IMG/VR virus record: IMGVR_UViG_3300005830_000065
Location: 1-28,375 of that record
Strand: one strand, 5' to 3'
From: a virus
Length of the DNA stretch: 28,375 bases
The translations under genes and the position numbers were made by a program. Of this stretch, positions 6,389 through 13,822 are shown one piece after another. Positions within the stretch are counted from its first letter, which is position 1, and every line of letters starts with the position of its first letter. Below the pieces are notes generated by a model, which searched no databases, was not told where the DNA came from, and saw only the letters and a program-made list of their open reading frames with translations.

Positions 6389-7779
6389 GCGGAACAAACG
6401 GAAAACTCCAGATACCTTACGATGAGTTTATCGCCAAGAAATCGCATTTGAAAAACGGCGGTGGTTTTTCTCCAATATTCATGCCTGACTGCATGTTTGA
6501 TTTCCAGAAATATTCTGTTGAATGGAACTTGATCAATGCAAGGTCTGGATTATTTCAGGCGCCAGGAAGCGGCAAGACGTTGGAGGAGCTTGTGTGGGCC
6601 GAAAATATCGTTCGGCATGCTAACAAAAATGTCTTAATAACTACGCCTTTGGCAGTGTCGTTTCAAACCGTGCAAGAAGGGGAGAAGTTCGGAATAGAGT
6701 GTAAAAGGTCAATGGATGGTAAGCCGGCGGGAAAGATAACTATCACGAATTACGAAAAACTTCATCTATTCGACCCGAATGATTATGTTGCAGTGGTTGG
6801 AGATGAAGTTAGCCGCGTTAAAAACGCGCAGGGAAAAACAAGAAAATTTTTCACAGAATTTGTCAAGAAAATTCCGTATCGTCTTGGAGCCACGGCAACG
6901 CCATCCCCTAATGATTACATGGAATTGTTGACTATCTCGGAATGGCTTGGATATATCGGTTTCCAAGACGGCTTGAAAATGTTTTTCAAGAACGATAAAA
7001 ACAATTCAAGCACAGGACGTTATTACGGTAAAAAAATGGAGTGGAGGTTTAATGGATATGCTGAGATACCGTTTTGGAGATATATTGCATCTATCGCTTT
7101 GGCGATGCGTATGCCGTCCGATCTTGGATTCAGCAACGATGGATTCGTGTTGCCTCCGTTGATTGAAAATGATCATATCATTGAAGCAAAGAGTTTAGCG
7201 GACGGATATTTGTTTGAATTGCCGGCCATAGGATTACGTGAACAACTTGCCGAGCAGAAACGAACGATAAAAGAGCGTTGTGAGAAGGCGGCGGATTTGT
7301 GTAATGTGCACAAAGAACCGTCTCTTATCATGTGCAACCGCGATAAGGAAGGTGACTATCTTGAAAAGATAATCGACGGCGCGGTGCAGGTGAGCGGGAG
7401 AGACAGCGATGAGGCCAAAGAAGAAAAATTCATGGCATTCGTGAGAGGAGAAATAAAAAAGATGATCACGAAAAAAAGAATCGGGGCTTTCGGTATGAAT
7501 TTTCAACATTGTGCCCATATTGTTAATTTCGTAGATAACAGTTATGAGCAGTATTTTCAGTTGAAACACAGATGCCATCGTTACGGACAGAAAAAAACCG
7601 TCGTGGTTGACAACGTGACCACACAGGGAGGAAAGATGATGATGCTGAATGTGTCAGAGAAGGCGAAGCGGGCAGACATCATGTTCAATAATTTGATCGC
7701 GGAGATGAGAAATGCAAGAAGAATAGAAAACAAGGTCGAGTTCAACAAAGAAATGGAGATTCCGGCATGGATAAGATAA
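6385..7779 (+). CDS. SF2 (SNF2-like) DNA helicase
   Basis: This 464-residue ATPase has Walker A APGSGKT (Lys64), motif II VVGDEVSRVKN (Asp140-Glu141), motif III LGATATPSPND (about 168-178), and a C-terminal lobe with the motif VI-like QLKHRCHRYGQKKTVVV (about 392-408). This is the compact SNF2-like helicase type often found beside methyltransferases in phages. It is much shorter than the first helicase in the window and has no intein. It overlaps the methyltransferase by 13 bases, so the pair is probably translated together. They may act together in DNA modification-linked processing or in replication; which one cannot be read from sequence. Confidence 0.9.
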   Translation: MSGTNGKLQIPYDEFIAKKSHLKNGGGFSPIFMPDCMFDFQKYSVEWNLINARSGLFQAPGSGKTLEELVWAENIVRHANKNVLITTPLAVSFQTVQEGEKFGIECKRSMDGKPAGKITITNYEKLHLFDPNDYVAVVGDEVSRVKNAQGKTRKFFTEFVKKIPYRLGATATPSPNDYMELLTISEWLGYIGFQDGLKMFFKNDKNNSSTGRYYGKKMEWRFNGYAEIPFWRYIASIALAMRMPSDLGFSNDGFVLPPLIENDHIIEAKSLADGYLFELPAIGLREQLAEQKRTIKERCEKAADLCNVHKEPSLIMCNRDKEGDYLEKIIDGAVQVSGRDSDEAKEEKFMAFVRGEIKKMITKKRIGAFGMNFQHCAHIVNFVDNSYEQYFQLKHRCHRYGQKKTVVVDNVTTQGGKMMMLNVSEKAKRADIMFNNLIAEMRNARRIENKVEFNKEMEIPAWIR

Positions 7780-8867
7780 CAGACACATCGAGATTTAAAA
7801 GTGAAAAAGTCAAATCAGATATTGAAGCTATGGAAGTGATGAATTTGGGGAAAGTGATTGATCAAAAAATAACTGAAAATTATTGTCTATACAACGGTGA
7901 CGTCAAGTTGGTATTGAGGAACATCCCAGATGGAAAAGTCGGTTTTTCGATATATAGCCCACCTTTCGCAAAAAAAAGCGGCGGCGCCTTGTATTCATAT
8001 TCATCAAGCGAATATGATTTGTCGAATTGCAAAAGCTATGAGCAATTTTTTGAGCAGTACGAATACATCGTCAAAGAGATTCATCGCGTTACTATGCCGG
8101 GAAGATTGTCGGCAGTGCATTGCATGGACGTTCCGAACAGCAACAGCGGCGGGGATTACTTGACAGACTTTCCAGGTGATATCATTCGTCTGCACGAAAG
8201 ATGTGGATGGAAGTTCAAAGCGCGTCATGGCATTTGGAAAGAGCCGCTCGGCGTCCGCAATAGAACAATGGCAAAGGACTTGGCGCACAAAACCATTGTG
8301 GAAGATTCGGCAAATGTAGGAGTCGCTTCGATGGATCAGTTGCTCATATTCGTTCGTGACGGAAAGAACAAAGTTCCGATAGCGCATCCGCATGCCTTGC
8401 TTAAATATGCCGGCTCGCAAGAGATACCGAAAGACATTTTGCGATACAAAGGCTATCAAGGCAACCAGATTGAGAATCGCTACTCGCATTGGATTTGGCA
8501 ACAGTATGCAAGTTCTTTCTGGACGGATGTTCGTCTTGAAAGGGTGTTGCCATACGTTGAAGCGCGCGAAGAAGAAGACGAGAAACACGTTCATCCTCTT
8601 CAACTCGATGTTTACGACAGGGCAATAATTTTACGTTCCAATCCAGAAGAAATCGTTCTTGAGCCGTTCATGGGAGTCGGCAGTGGGCTGTATTCAGCGA
8701 TAAGACTCGGACGAAAAGCGATAGGTATCGAATTGAAGAAATCGTATTTTTCTCAAGCTTTAAAAAATATCGAGTCGATAAAAACGAAACCGCAGAACGA
8801 GAACGGCGATTTGTTTGCAGATTTGACCGACGAAGACATTGACAAAATCAGCGAGCAAATATTATGA
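7767..8867 (+). CDS. Beta-class DNA methyltransferase (N4-cytosine or N6-adenine)
   Basis: This 366-residue protein has the catalytic motif IV IYSPPF (Ser64-Phe67) before the SAM-binding motif I EPFMGVGSGLYSA (about 299-311). IV before I is the order of beta-class enzymes. SPP[YF] catalytic motifs are common in N4-cytosine methyltransferases, but N6-adenine specificity is also possible. The middle 200 residues should hold the target recognition domain. No restriction endonuclease gene is adjacent, so it is probably a solitary phage enzyme for protecting its DNA or for regulation. It is flanked by short overlaps with the helicase (13 bases) and nucleotidase (ATGA). Confidence 0.9.
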   Translation: MDKITDTSRFKSEKVKSDIEAMEVMNLGKVIDQKITENYCLYNGDVKLVLRNIPDGKVGFSIYSPPFAKKSGGALYSYSSSEYDLSNCKSYEQFFEQYEYIVKEIHRVTMPGRLSAVHCMDVPNSNSGGDYLTDFPGDIIRLHERCGWKFKARHGIWKEPLGVRNRTMAKDLAHKTIVEDSANVGVASMDQLLIFVRDGKNKVPIAHPHALLKYAGSQEIPKDILRYKGYQGNQIENRYSHWIWQQYASSFWTDVRLERVLPYVEAREEEDEKHVHPLQLDVYDRAIILRSNPEEIVLEPFMGVGSGLYSAIRLGRKAIGIELKKSYFSQALKNIESIKTKPQNENGDLFADLTDEDIDKISEQIL

Positions 8868-9391
8868 TCAAAAACAAAACCATACTCCTTGATATTGATG
8901 GTGTGCTTGCGGATTTCGTTGGAGCTACGCTTGCGTTACTTGGACGGCAAGAAGTTTTTGTCGATCGATGGAACTTCTATACGCAACTTGGTATGACATC
9001 GAATGAATTATGGAAAAGGATAGACAGCGCTGGTCATGACTTTTGGGATAACATGCCGATGTTGTCGTGGGCGCATGAAGTTATTGCCATTGTTGACAAC
9101 CAAAAGACGCTTCTTTGCACGTCGCCATCTCTTTCAGATGGTTGCAACTCCGGCAAAGTAGCGTGGATAAGAAAGAACCTTCCAGAATTTTCACGTAGAT
9201 TCATTATCACACCGTGCAAGCACTTGTTGCGCGGAGATTTTGTGTTGATAGATGATAGCGATGAAAACGTTGAGAAGTTCAAAGAAATTTGGCAGCCAGC
9301 GATTTTGTTTCCGCAGCCGTGGAATAAGAATCGTGAGCATTGTCATGAACGGATTGAATATTTGAAGCGTAAAATAGGAAAATTTTTATGA
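8864..9391 (+). CDS. HAD-family 5'(3')-deoxyribonucleotidase-like phosphatase
   Basis: This 175-residue protein has HAD motif I as LLDIDGVLAD (nucleophile Asp10, acid Asp12), motif II around LLCTSPS (Thr86/Ser87), a candidate motif III lysine (Lys119 in TPCKHLL) and motif IV LIDDSDENV (Asp130/Asp131). Size and motifs match the NT5C group, which dephosphorylates deoxynucleoside monophosphates. In a phage it would shape the dNTP pool or recycle nucleotides. The substrate is not determinable here; other small HAD phosphatases are possible. Four-base overlaps on both sides place it firmly in the operon. Confidence 0.85.
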   Translation: MIKNKTILLDIDGVLADFVGATLALLGRQEVFVDRWNFYTQLGMTSNELWKRIDSAGHDFWDNMPMLSWAHEVIAIVDNQKTLLCTSPSLSDGCNSGKVAWIRKNLPEFSRRFIITPCKHLLRGDFVLIDDSDENVEKFKEIWQPAILFPQPWNKNREHCHERIEYLKRKIGKFL

Positions 9392-9648
9392 ATCAATGCA
9401 ATCCGCTTTACGACATTCACGACCGTCTTGAAGATTTTGACGATTGTGATCCGAACGAAATTTTGTTGATGACCTGTCCGCATTGTTCGCACGTGACATT
9501 CTACAAGGGCAGCGGCATATTTAGCAATATCTGCGAATGCTGCGGCTGGGAGGGATTAAGCGAACATGATGAAGAGGCCTACACAGTGGTTGACTATTGG
9601 GGATTAGAGATTTCGGGATATGATGAAGTGGAGAGTTTTAATTTATGA
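9388..9648 (+). CDS. Zinc-ribbon protein, 86 residues
   Basis: The protein has MTCPHCSH and, about 20 residues later, ICECCGWEG, a two-knuckle Cys4 zinc ribbon. The N-terminal 28 residues are strongly acidic and the C-terminus is also acidic (overall very negative), which is unusual for a DNA-binding ribbon and hints at a protein partner or DNA mimicry. It overlaps the nucleotidyltransferase start by four bases. Function unknown. Confidence 0.75.
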   Translation: MNQCNPLYDIHDRLEDFDDCDPNEILLMTCPHCSHVTFYKGSGIFSNICECCGWEGLSEHDEEAYTVVDYWGLEISGYDEVESFNL

Positions 9649-10250
9649 TCGAATTGAATGACGCACTTACCCATGCCATGAGAGTAAAGAGTTTTCTCGA
9701 TCCATACTGCACTCGCATAGAAATAGCCGGAAGCGTGCGCCGAGAAAAGCCATTCGTAAAAGACCTTGAAATAGTTGTCGTTCCCTGCATCATTCAAAGC
9801 AAAGATTTGTTTGATGAAGGCGAGGGATATTCGGCATTGGAAAATGCGCCGGTAAATCAACTCGGCAAGGTTGTCAAGAACGGCAGCCGTTACAAACAGA
9901 TTGACCTCGGCGGAATTATGCTTGATCTTTTTATTGTGTTGCCTCCCGCCGAGTTTGGGGTGCAGTTCTTGATCAGAACTGGAGACAAGTTTTTCAGCCA
10001 TTGGATGGTCACGCGGAGAGACCGGACGGCTTACTCTGATGATAGCGGGAAGTTTTATCATGGTGTTTTACCGAAATATGCGAAAGTCAAAGATGGTGCA
10101 GTTTGGGAAGGTAGAGACGAAATATTTGACGGCACAAAAATTTTCATGCCGGAAGAAATTGACTTTTTTAAATACTGCGGAATGGATTATGTTGAACCAA
10201 GAAATCGGAATGAAAGATTTGTTGAAAAATTTTTAAATGAAGCTAAATGA
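9645..10250 (+). CDS. Pol X-like nucleotidyltransferase
   Basis: This 201-residue protein carries the DNA polymerase beta-superfamily signature: GSVRREKPFVKDLEIVV with Gly29-Ser30 and carboxylates Asp40 and Glu42, then a third Asp94 in the strand MLDLFIV. Bacterial PolX enzymes use DxD; here the second residue is Glu, still an acidic ligand. The C-terminal part (FGVQFLIRTGDKFF onward) matches the thumb-like region of phage PolX-like proteins. The helix-hairpin-helix fingers and PHP nuclease domain of cellular PolX are absent. It may add nucleotides in gap repair, or be a derivative with another transfer role. It overlaps its downstream neighbour by 14 bases. Confidence 0.8.
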   Translation: MIELNDALTHAMRVKSFLDPYCTRIEIAGSVRREKPFVKDLEIVVVPCIIQSKDLFDEGEGYSALENAPVNQLGKVVKNGSRYKQIDLGGIMLDLFIVLPPAEFGVQFLIRTGDKFFSHWMVTRRDRTAYSDDSGKFYHGVLPKYAKVKDGAVWEGRDEIFDGTKIFMPEEIDFFKYCGMDYVEPRNRNERFVEKFLNEAK

Positions 10251-10605
10251 AATCAAAAACTCAAAACTCCGTGCCCTTATTAAGTTTCAGCTTGAAAGCG
10301 ATAGATATTCCAAGCCGAAACGAAATAGACAAGGCGCATTGGACAGAGAAATCTCGTTTGCGCAAGGTATGGTCGATATTACTGGCCCGCTCATTATTAG
10401 AATTACACGGATCTATCAAGGAAAAGAATATGACGATGACAATTTCATTGGGGGCTGTAAGCAGTTACGCGACGCAATCGCTGCCGCGCTTTCGCGCAAA
10501 GGAGATAGCGAAAAAGATGGGTTGCGATGGGAATATATTCAAAAGGTTGGTGAACCAGAAATAAAGATAGAGGTTTTTAAAGATGAAATGCAATGTTTGC
10601 AATGA
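10237..10605 (+). CDS. RusA-like Holliday junction resolvase
   Basis: This 122-residue protein has the core EYDDDNFIGGCKQLRDAI (about 64-81), giving the RusA pattern D-x-D-N-x5-K-x3-D with Asp66, Asp68, Asn69, Lys75 and Asp79. A further acidic residue (Asp94, KDGLRWEY) corresponds to the later conserved Asp region. Size (about 120) matches RusA of lambdoid phages, which cuts four-way junctions at specific dinucleotides. The N-terminus is basic and lysine rich. Debranching DNA before packaging is the expected role. It overlaps the genes before (14 bases) and after (23 bases). Activity is inferred only from motif spacing. Confidence 0.7.
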   Translation: MKLNEIKNSKLRALIKFQLESDRYSKPKRNRQGALDREISFAQGMVDITGPLIIRITRIYQGKEYDDDNFIGGCKQLRDAIAAALSRKGDSEKDGLRWEYIQKVGEPEIKIEVFKDEMQCLQ

Positions 10606-11146
10606 AAGAAAAGCAACAGAAGAGCATCACGCTTTAATAACAAGACGCGATGCGCAAGGTTGCTCGGAAGCGCTTAAAGAATATATCGAGCAAGATATAA
10701 ATAAGATTCATATTTGTCAGCAATGCCATACCGGAAACGGTCATATTACAAGAGAAAAATCTCTTGAGATTATTCTTAAAAGTGGATATGCGTTGCAGCA
10801 AATAGAAGATTTTTTTGATGGGGCCGATAAGCTGGTCAAGGTTCCGTTTAAAAGATTTTGGAAGATTGTTGCACCTCAAGAGAATCTTGATAGAACTTCT
10901 CCGGCTGTGCTTGCGGCATTAGCGATTCGTACCGCTTTGGAGTTGCGTGGAAACGAAGCAAGAGAAGTATCTGAAATTTTGCAAATAGCAAAGAAGATCA
11001 TCAAAAGCTCCACATCTGCATTGGCTGCGAAGGACGCGACCGCGGCGGTGATCGACAAGTTCTGTCGCAATAGCGACCGGCAGGAAATGTACAAGCCGGT
11101 GTTGAAAATATTGCAAGAAAACATTGAGTATTTCAGATATTTATAA
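10583..11146 (+). CDS. HNH-like zinc protein
   Basis: The N-terminal 50 residues show CNVC (Cys3, Cys6), EEHHAL (His15-His16), Asn40 and CQQCH (Cys45, Cys48, His49), the pattern of HNH/treble-clef nucleases with a structural zinc. Residues 55-187 are helical and rich in Ala/Lys (KIVAPQ, then SSTSALAAKDATAAVIDKF), with no known domain, perhaps a DNA-binding or oligomer module. A phage HNH protein in a recombination operon could nick DNA for recombination or packaging. It is not obviously a homing endonuclease. It overlaps the RusA-like gene by 23 bases. Confidence 0.65.
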   Translation: MKCNVCNERKATEEHHALITRRDAQGCSEALKEYIEQDINKIHICQQCHTGNGHITREKSLEIILKSGYALQQIEDFFDGADKLVKVPFKRFWKIVAPQENLDRTSPAVLAALAIRTALELRGNEAREVSEILQIAKKIIKSSTSALAAKDATAAVIDKFCRNSDRQEMYKPVLKILQENIEYFRYL

Positions 11147-11179
11147 AACACAACTGATCATAACAGGGAGATGCGAACG

Positions 11180-11455
11180 ATGAATTTCAAACTTGCAAAT
11201 TCTTTTAATATAGGCAACCAAGTTGTCTGTGATATGTGTGATGAAGATTTTACCGGCAGCAATGCGAAGGGCGGTATCTTGTTTGGTGGTAGAGCCTGTT
11301 GCCCGAAATGTGCGCTGAGAATCGAAGCATCAGCAAGAAAGTACGGAGAATTTGACCATATTAAAGCACGTTGTCCGGCAGGTGTGACGTTTTACAATTG
11401 GTGTTTGTCGTTGCGTAACGGCGATAATGAAGTGCGAATTTACAAAATTTCATGA
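11180..11455 (+). CDS. Small zinc-binding protein, 91 residues
   Basis: ATG 11180 is chosen over ATG 11171 because GGGAG (11166-11170) is nine bases upstream of the former and only touches the latter. The product has CDMCDEDF (about residues 15-22) and CCPKCALR (about 40-47), two Cys-x2-Cys knuckles forming a ribbon, then a basic/aromatic C-terminus. It is similar in style to the other zinc proteins in the window but not a clear copy of any. Its TGA overlaps the tiny frame at 11452 as ATGA. Function unknown. Confidence 0.7.
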   Translation: MNFKLANSFNIGNQVVCDMCDEDFTGSNAKGGILFGGRACCPKCALRIEASARKYGEFDHIKARCPAGVTFYNWCLSLRNGDNEVRIYKIS

Positions 11456-11487
11456 ATAGCGACAAACAGCAATTTGAATTATTTTAG
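11452..11487 (+). CDS. 11-residue mini-ORF ending in a clamp-binding-like motif
   Basis: ATG 11452 overlaps the previous stop (ATGA) and encodes MNSDKQQFELF before TAG. The last five residues, QFELF, resemble the bacterial sliding-clamp binding motif QL(S/D)LF. The same kind of motif (QLEIF) ends the next gene. Chance is quite possible for so short a frame. Confidence 0.25.
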   Translation: MNSDKQQFELF

Positions 11488-11489
11488 AC

Positions 11490-11786
11490 ATGCTTGATGA
11501 AAAGTTGAAAGCCGAAATCCTTGTGGCCTGTTTCATCCACCAAACCGGCTTTGCGCCCGACAACGTTGTCGGGCTTGACAACGGCGAATCATGCGTGATT
11601 GGAAACGGCTACGGCCTGGCGTGGGGCTGGTCACGAGTGAGAGTGATTGACCAACTCACGGTCAATGAGTTTCAGGCAAAGATTGATATTGTGCTGGAGA
11701 GATTCAAGAAGAGAAAAGAATTTGAGCCGGTTGTCACAGTGGAAACGAAGCCGGCAGAGAATAGCCAACTTGAGATTTTTAAATAA
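11490..11786 (+). CDS. Hypothetical protein with C-terminal clamp-binding-like motif
   Basis: This 98-residue protein has a small alpha/beta N-terminal part (FAPDNVVGLDNGESCVIGNG, then a WGWSRVRVID strand), a charged helix (VLERFKKRKEF) and a disordered tail ending SQLEIFK. QLEIF at the extreme C-terminus resembles the QLxLF peptide that docks onto the bacterial beta sliding clamp. This would fit a phage protein recruited to the host replisome. The domain itself is not recognised. It is the last gene before a strong terminator. Confidence 0.7.
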   Translation: MLDEKLKAEILVACFIHQTGFAPDNVVGLDNGESCVIGNGYGLAWGWSRVRVIDQLTVNEFQAKIDIVLERFKKRKEFEPVVTVETKPAENSQLEIFK

Positions 11787-11788
11787 AG

Positions 11789-11816
11789 AGCAAGAAAGAA
11801 ATTTCTTGCTTTTTTT
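11789..11816 (+). terminator. Strong intrinsic terminator
   Basis: AGCAAGAAA (11789-11797) pairs perfectly with TTTCTTGCT (11802-11810) around a GAAA loop and runs into seven T (11810-11816). It sits two bases after the stop of the preceding gene and separates the nucleic-acid operon from the ParB-like gene at 11840. Confidence 0.85.
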
Positions 11817-11839
11817 GTTTAAAATGATAAAATTAAGGC

Positions 11840-12487
11840 ATGGAAAACGGCGCATTCAAAAATCGGATAGTCGGGCACGGGGTCAAGCCGGCTTCGCAAT
11901 TCCAAGCGAATCCTCTCAATTGGAGGCAACACCCGCAAGAGCAGAGACAGCTTATCAATTCCGTATTGAATGAAATCGGATGGGTGCAGAATGTAGTAGA
12001 GAATATTTCTACGGGGCATTTAATCGACGGCCACGAGAGAGTATGGCAGGGATTGCAGAATGGTGATGCCGAAATCCCATACATACAAGTCGATCTTTCG
12101 CCAGACGAAGAAAAGACCATGCTTGCCTTGCTCGATCCTATCTCAGCGATGGCCTACACGGACAGGGAGAACTTGAAGGAATTGCTTGAGGGGATAACGG
12201 CGATGGACGCGAATATAACGAAATTTTTGAGCGAGATGGCGGAGCGCGAAGAAATTATTCCATCATCTGAAATATTTGATCCAAGTAAATTACCAGATGT
12301 TTTTTCTGGACCAGAAAAATCAGCTTTTTTGATTTATATAACATTTGAAGATTACGAAAATTTTAAAAATACTGTTGAATGCCTGACGCATGGGAAAAGA
12401 AAAGTACCAAATGAAAAAACCAGCAATGTCGTTATTGATTCAAAAGATTATGAATCATTTTGGAGAGATAAATTAAATGGAACTTGA
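11840..12487 (+). CDS. ParB/Srx-like domain protein with composite C-terminus
   Basis: Residues 15-100 form a ParB/sulfiredoxin-type domain: a target-like N-terminus, then HLIDGHERVWQGLQNG (Asp63, His65, Arg67, the conserved DGHxR), then PYIQVDLSPDEEKTMLALLD. Such phage domains often accompany DNA-modifying enzymes; related proteins bind or hydrolyse nucleotides or nick DNA. The C-terminal 75 residues (ITFEDYENFKNTVECLTHGK region) are unrecognised. Base composition falls sharply near codon 138 (about 12255), so the C-terminus shares the low GC of the two genes downstream. It starts 24 bases after a terminator and overlaps the radical SAM gene by 11 bases. AAGG lies just upstream of the ATG. 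Confidence 0.8.
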   Translation: MENGAFKNRIVGHGVKPASQFQANPLNWRQHPQEQRQLINSVLNEIGWVQNVVENISTGHLIDGHERVWQGLQNGDAEIPYIQVDLSPDEEKTMLALLDPISAMAYTDRENLKELLEGITAMDANITKFLSEMAEREEIIPSSEIFDPSKLPDVFSGPEKSAFLIYITFEDYENFKNTVECLTHGKRKVPNEKTSNVVIDSKDYESFWRDKLNGT

Positions 12488-13805
12488 AAAGGAATATTAC
12501 AACTCGCCAAGATGGTCTTGGGAAATTCTTGATTGCGCCATGCCAATGACGTTTGATACTTATTCAAACTGTGCGCATCAATGCGTTTATTGTTTTGCTT
12601 ATTTCCAGCGCGCACTTGGGGCATCGGCAAATGATTATTTGCACCACAAAGTAAAATCAGTAAATGTTGAAAAAGTAAAACGGATGTTTTTAGAACCGGA
12701 TAAATACGCTGGTTCATTTGCTTGGTATATTAAAGACAGAAAAGTGTTGCAATGGGGAGGTCTTTCTGATGGTTTTGATTGGTATGAACAGAGATTTAAG
12801 AAATCATTGGAATTGTTAAAATTTTTCAATGAAATAGCCTATCCAATTTCCATTAGCACCAAAGGGGTATGGTTTTTAAATGATGAAGAGTATTTAAAGG
12901 AATTCAGCGGTGCAAAAAATATCCAAATGAAATACAGCATTATAACTACCAATGATGAACATGCCAAAAAACTTGAAGCAGGGACGCCAACACCAAAGGA
13001 AAGATTTTATGCTTTAAAAAAGTTAAAAGAGATTGGCGTTGCTGTTACGACATTGAGGTTTCGCTCATACGTTTTAGGGGTATCAGATTTATGCGTTGAT
13101 GAAATGTTTGCAATGGCACACGATGCGAAAGTTGATAGCATAACGACTGAAATGCTTTGTCTTGAAAGCCGTTCATCAGGAATTGCGGAAGAAAGATTTA
13201 AGGTTATATCTAAAATTTGTGGATTTGATGTATTCCCGTTTTACAAAAAGAATTCTATGATTCGGGCTGGATTGTTACGTTTAAATTACGATATTAAGCG
13301 TAGCCACATAGAAAGAATGCAAAAGCTTTCTGAAAAATATGGTATTCCGTTTTTTGTAAGTGATGCTCATCATAAAGAAAAAAGTTGTGGAACTGGCTGT
13401 TGCGGTTTGCCGGAAACTGGGCCACTTTCAAATATTGCGCGCGGACAATTTGCCGAAGCTATACAGATCGCTAAAAAAAATGGTTATGTTTATTGGAAAG
13501 ATATATCTGAAAAAGCAGAACCATTAAAAGAAATTCCATTTGTCGGGGCGGAAGGATTTAATACAACTGGTTCATTATTCAGAGCACAAAGAAAATATCA
13601 TACGATGTATGATTACATGCTTGATGCGTGGAATGATATAAAATCGGCAATGTCACCAGCGAGATATTTTGGTGGTGCATTAGTCCCGGGCGGGAGTGAC
13701 GAAAATGGAAATGTTTTTTATCTTTACAACAAACCCTTCATTCAAGATGGTTACAAAGTAAAATCATCAGAAGAACTTCATCAAATAATAAAAAATCAAA
13801 AATAA
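12477..13805 (+). CDS. Radical SAM enzyme, spore-photoproduct-lyase-like
   Basis: This 442-residue enzyme has the radical SAM cluster motif Cys32-x3-Cys36-x2-Cys39 (NCAHQCVYC). The preceding MTFDTYSN and the following aromatic residues are typical of the spore-photoproduct-lyase-like branch. QWGGLSDGFD, ISISTKG and SIITTNDEHAKK follow as further SAM-barrel strands. A second Cys cluster, CGTGCCG (about 302-308), could bind zinc or an auxiliary iron-sulfur cluster. The family makes a 5'-deoxyadenosyl radical to modify or repair substrates, and the substrate here is unknown. I recall similar proteins beside ParB-like genes in other phages. It overlaps the ParB-like gene by 11 bases and is two bases from the region of the FkbM gene, so the three are likely one module acting on DNA or a linked substrate (inference). 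Confidence 0.88.
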   Translation: MELEKEYYNSPRWSWEILDCAMPMTFDTYSNCAHQCVYCFAYFQRALGASANDYLHHKVKSVNVEKVKRMFLEPDKYAGSFAWYIKDRKVLQWGGLSDGFDWYEQRFKKSLELLKFFNEIAYPISISTKGVWFLNDEEYLKEFSGAKNIQMKYSIITTNDEHAKKLEAGTPTPKERFYALKKLKEIGVAVTTLRFRSYVLGVSDLCVDEMFAMAHDAKVDSITTEMLCLESRSSGIAEERFKVISKICGFDVFPFYKKNSMIRAGLLRLNYDIKRSHIERMQKLSEKYGIPFFVSDAHHKEKSCGTGCCGLPETGPLSNIARGQFAEAIQIAKKNGYVYWKDISEKAEPLKEIPFVGAEGFNTTGSLFRAQRKYHTMYDYMLDAWNDIKSAMSPARYFGGALVPGGSDENGNVFYLYNKPFIQDGYKVKSSEELHQIIKNQK

Positions 13806-13822
13806 GATTGGAGTTTAATAAA

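Noticed and set aside
8004-8603. Minus-strand open frame of 199 codons opposite the methyltransferase
   Set aside because: It lies fully inside a gene with clear catalytic motifs and its translation looks random.
11806-11833. Possible promoter TTGCTT-N16-TAAAAT before the ParB-like gene
   Set aside because: The -35 part lies in the terminator stem and the start would fall on the ATG itself; AT-rich sequence makes such matches common.
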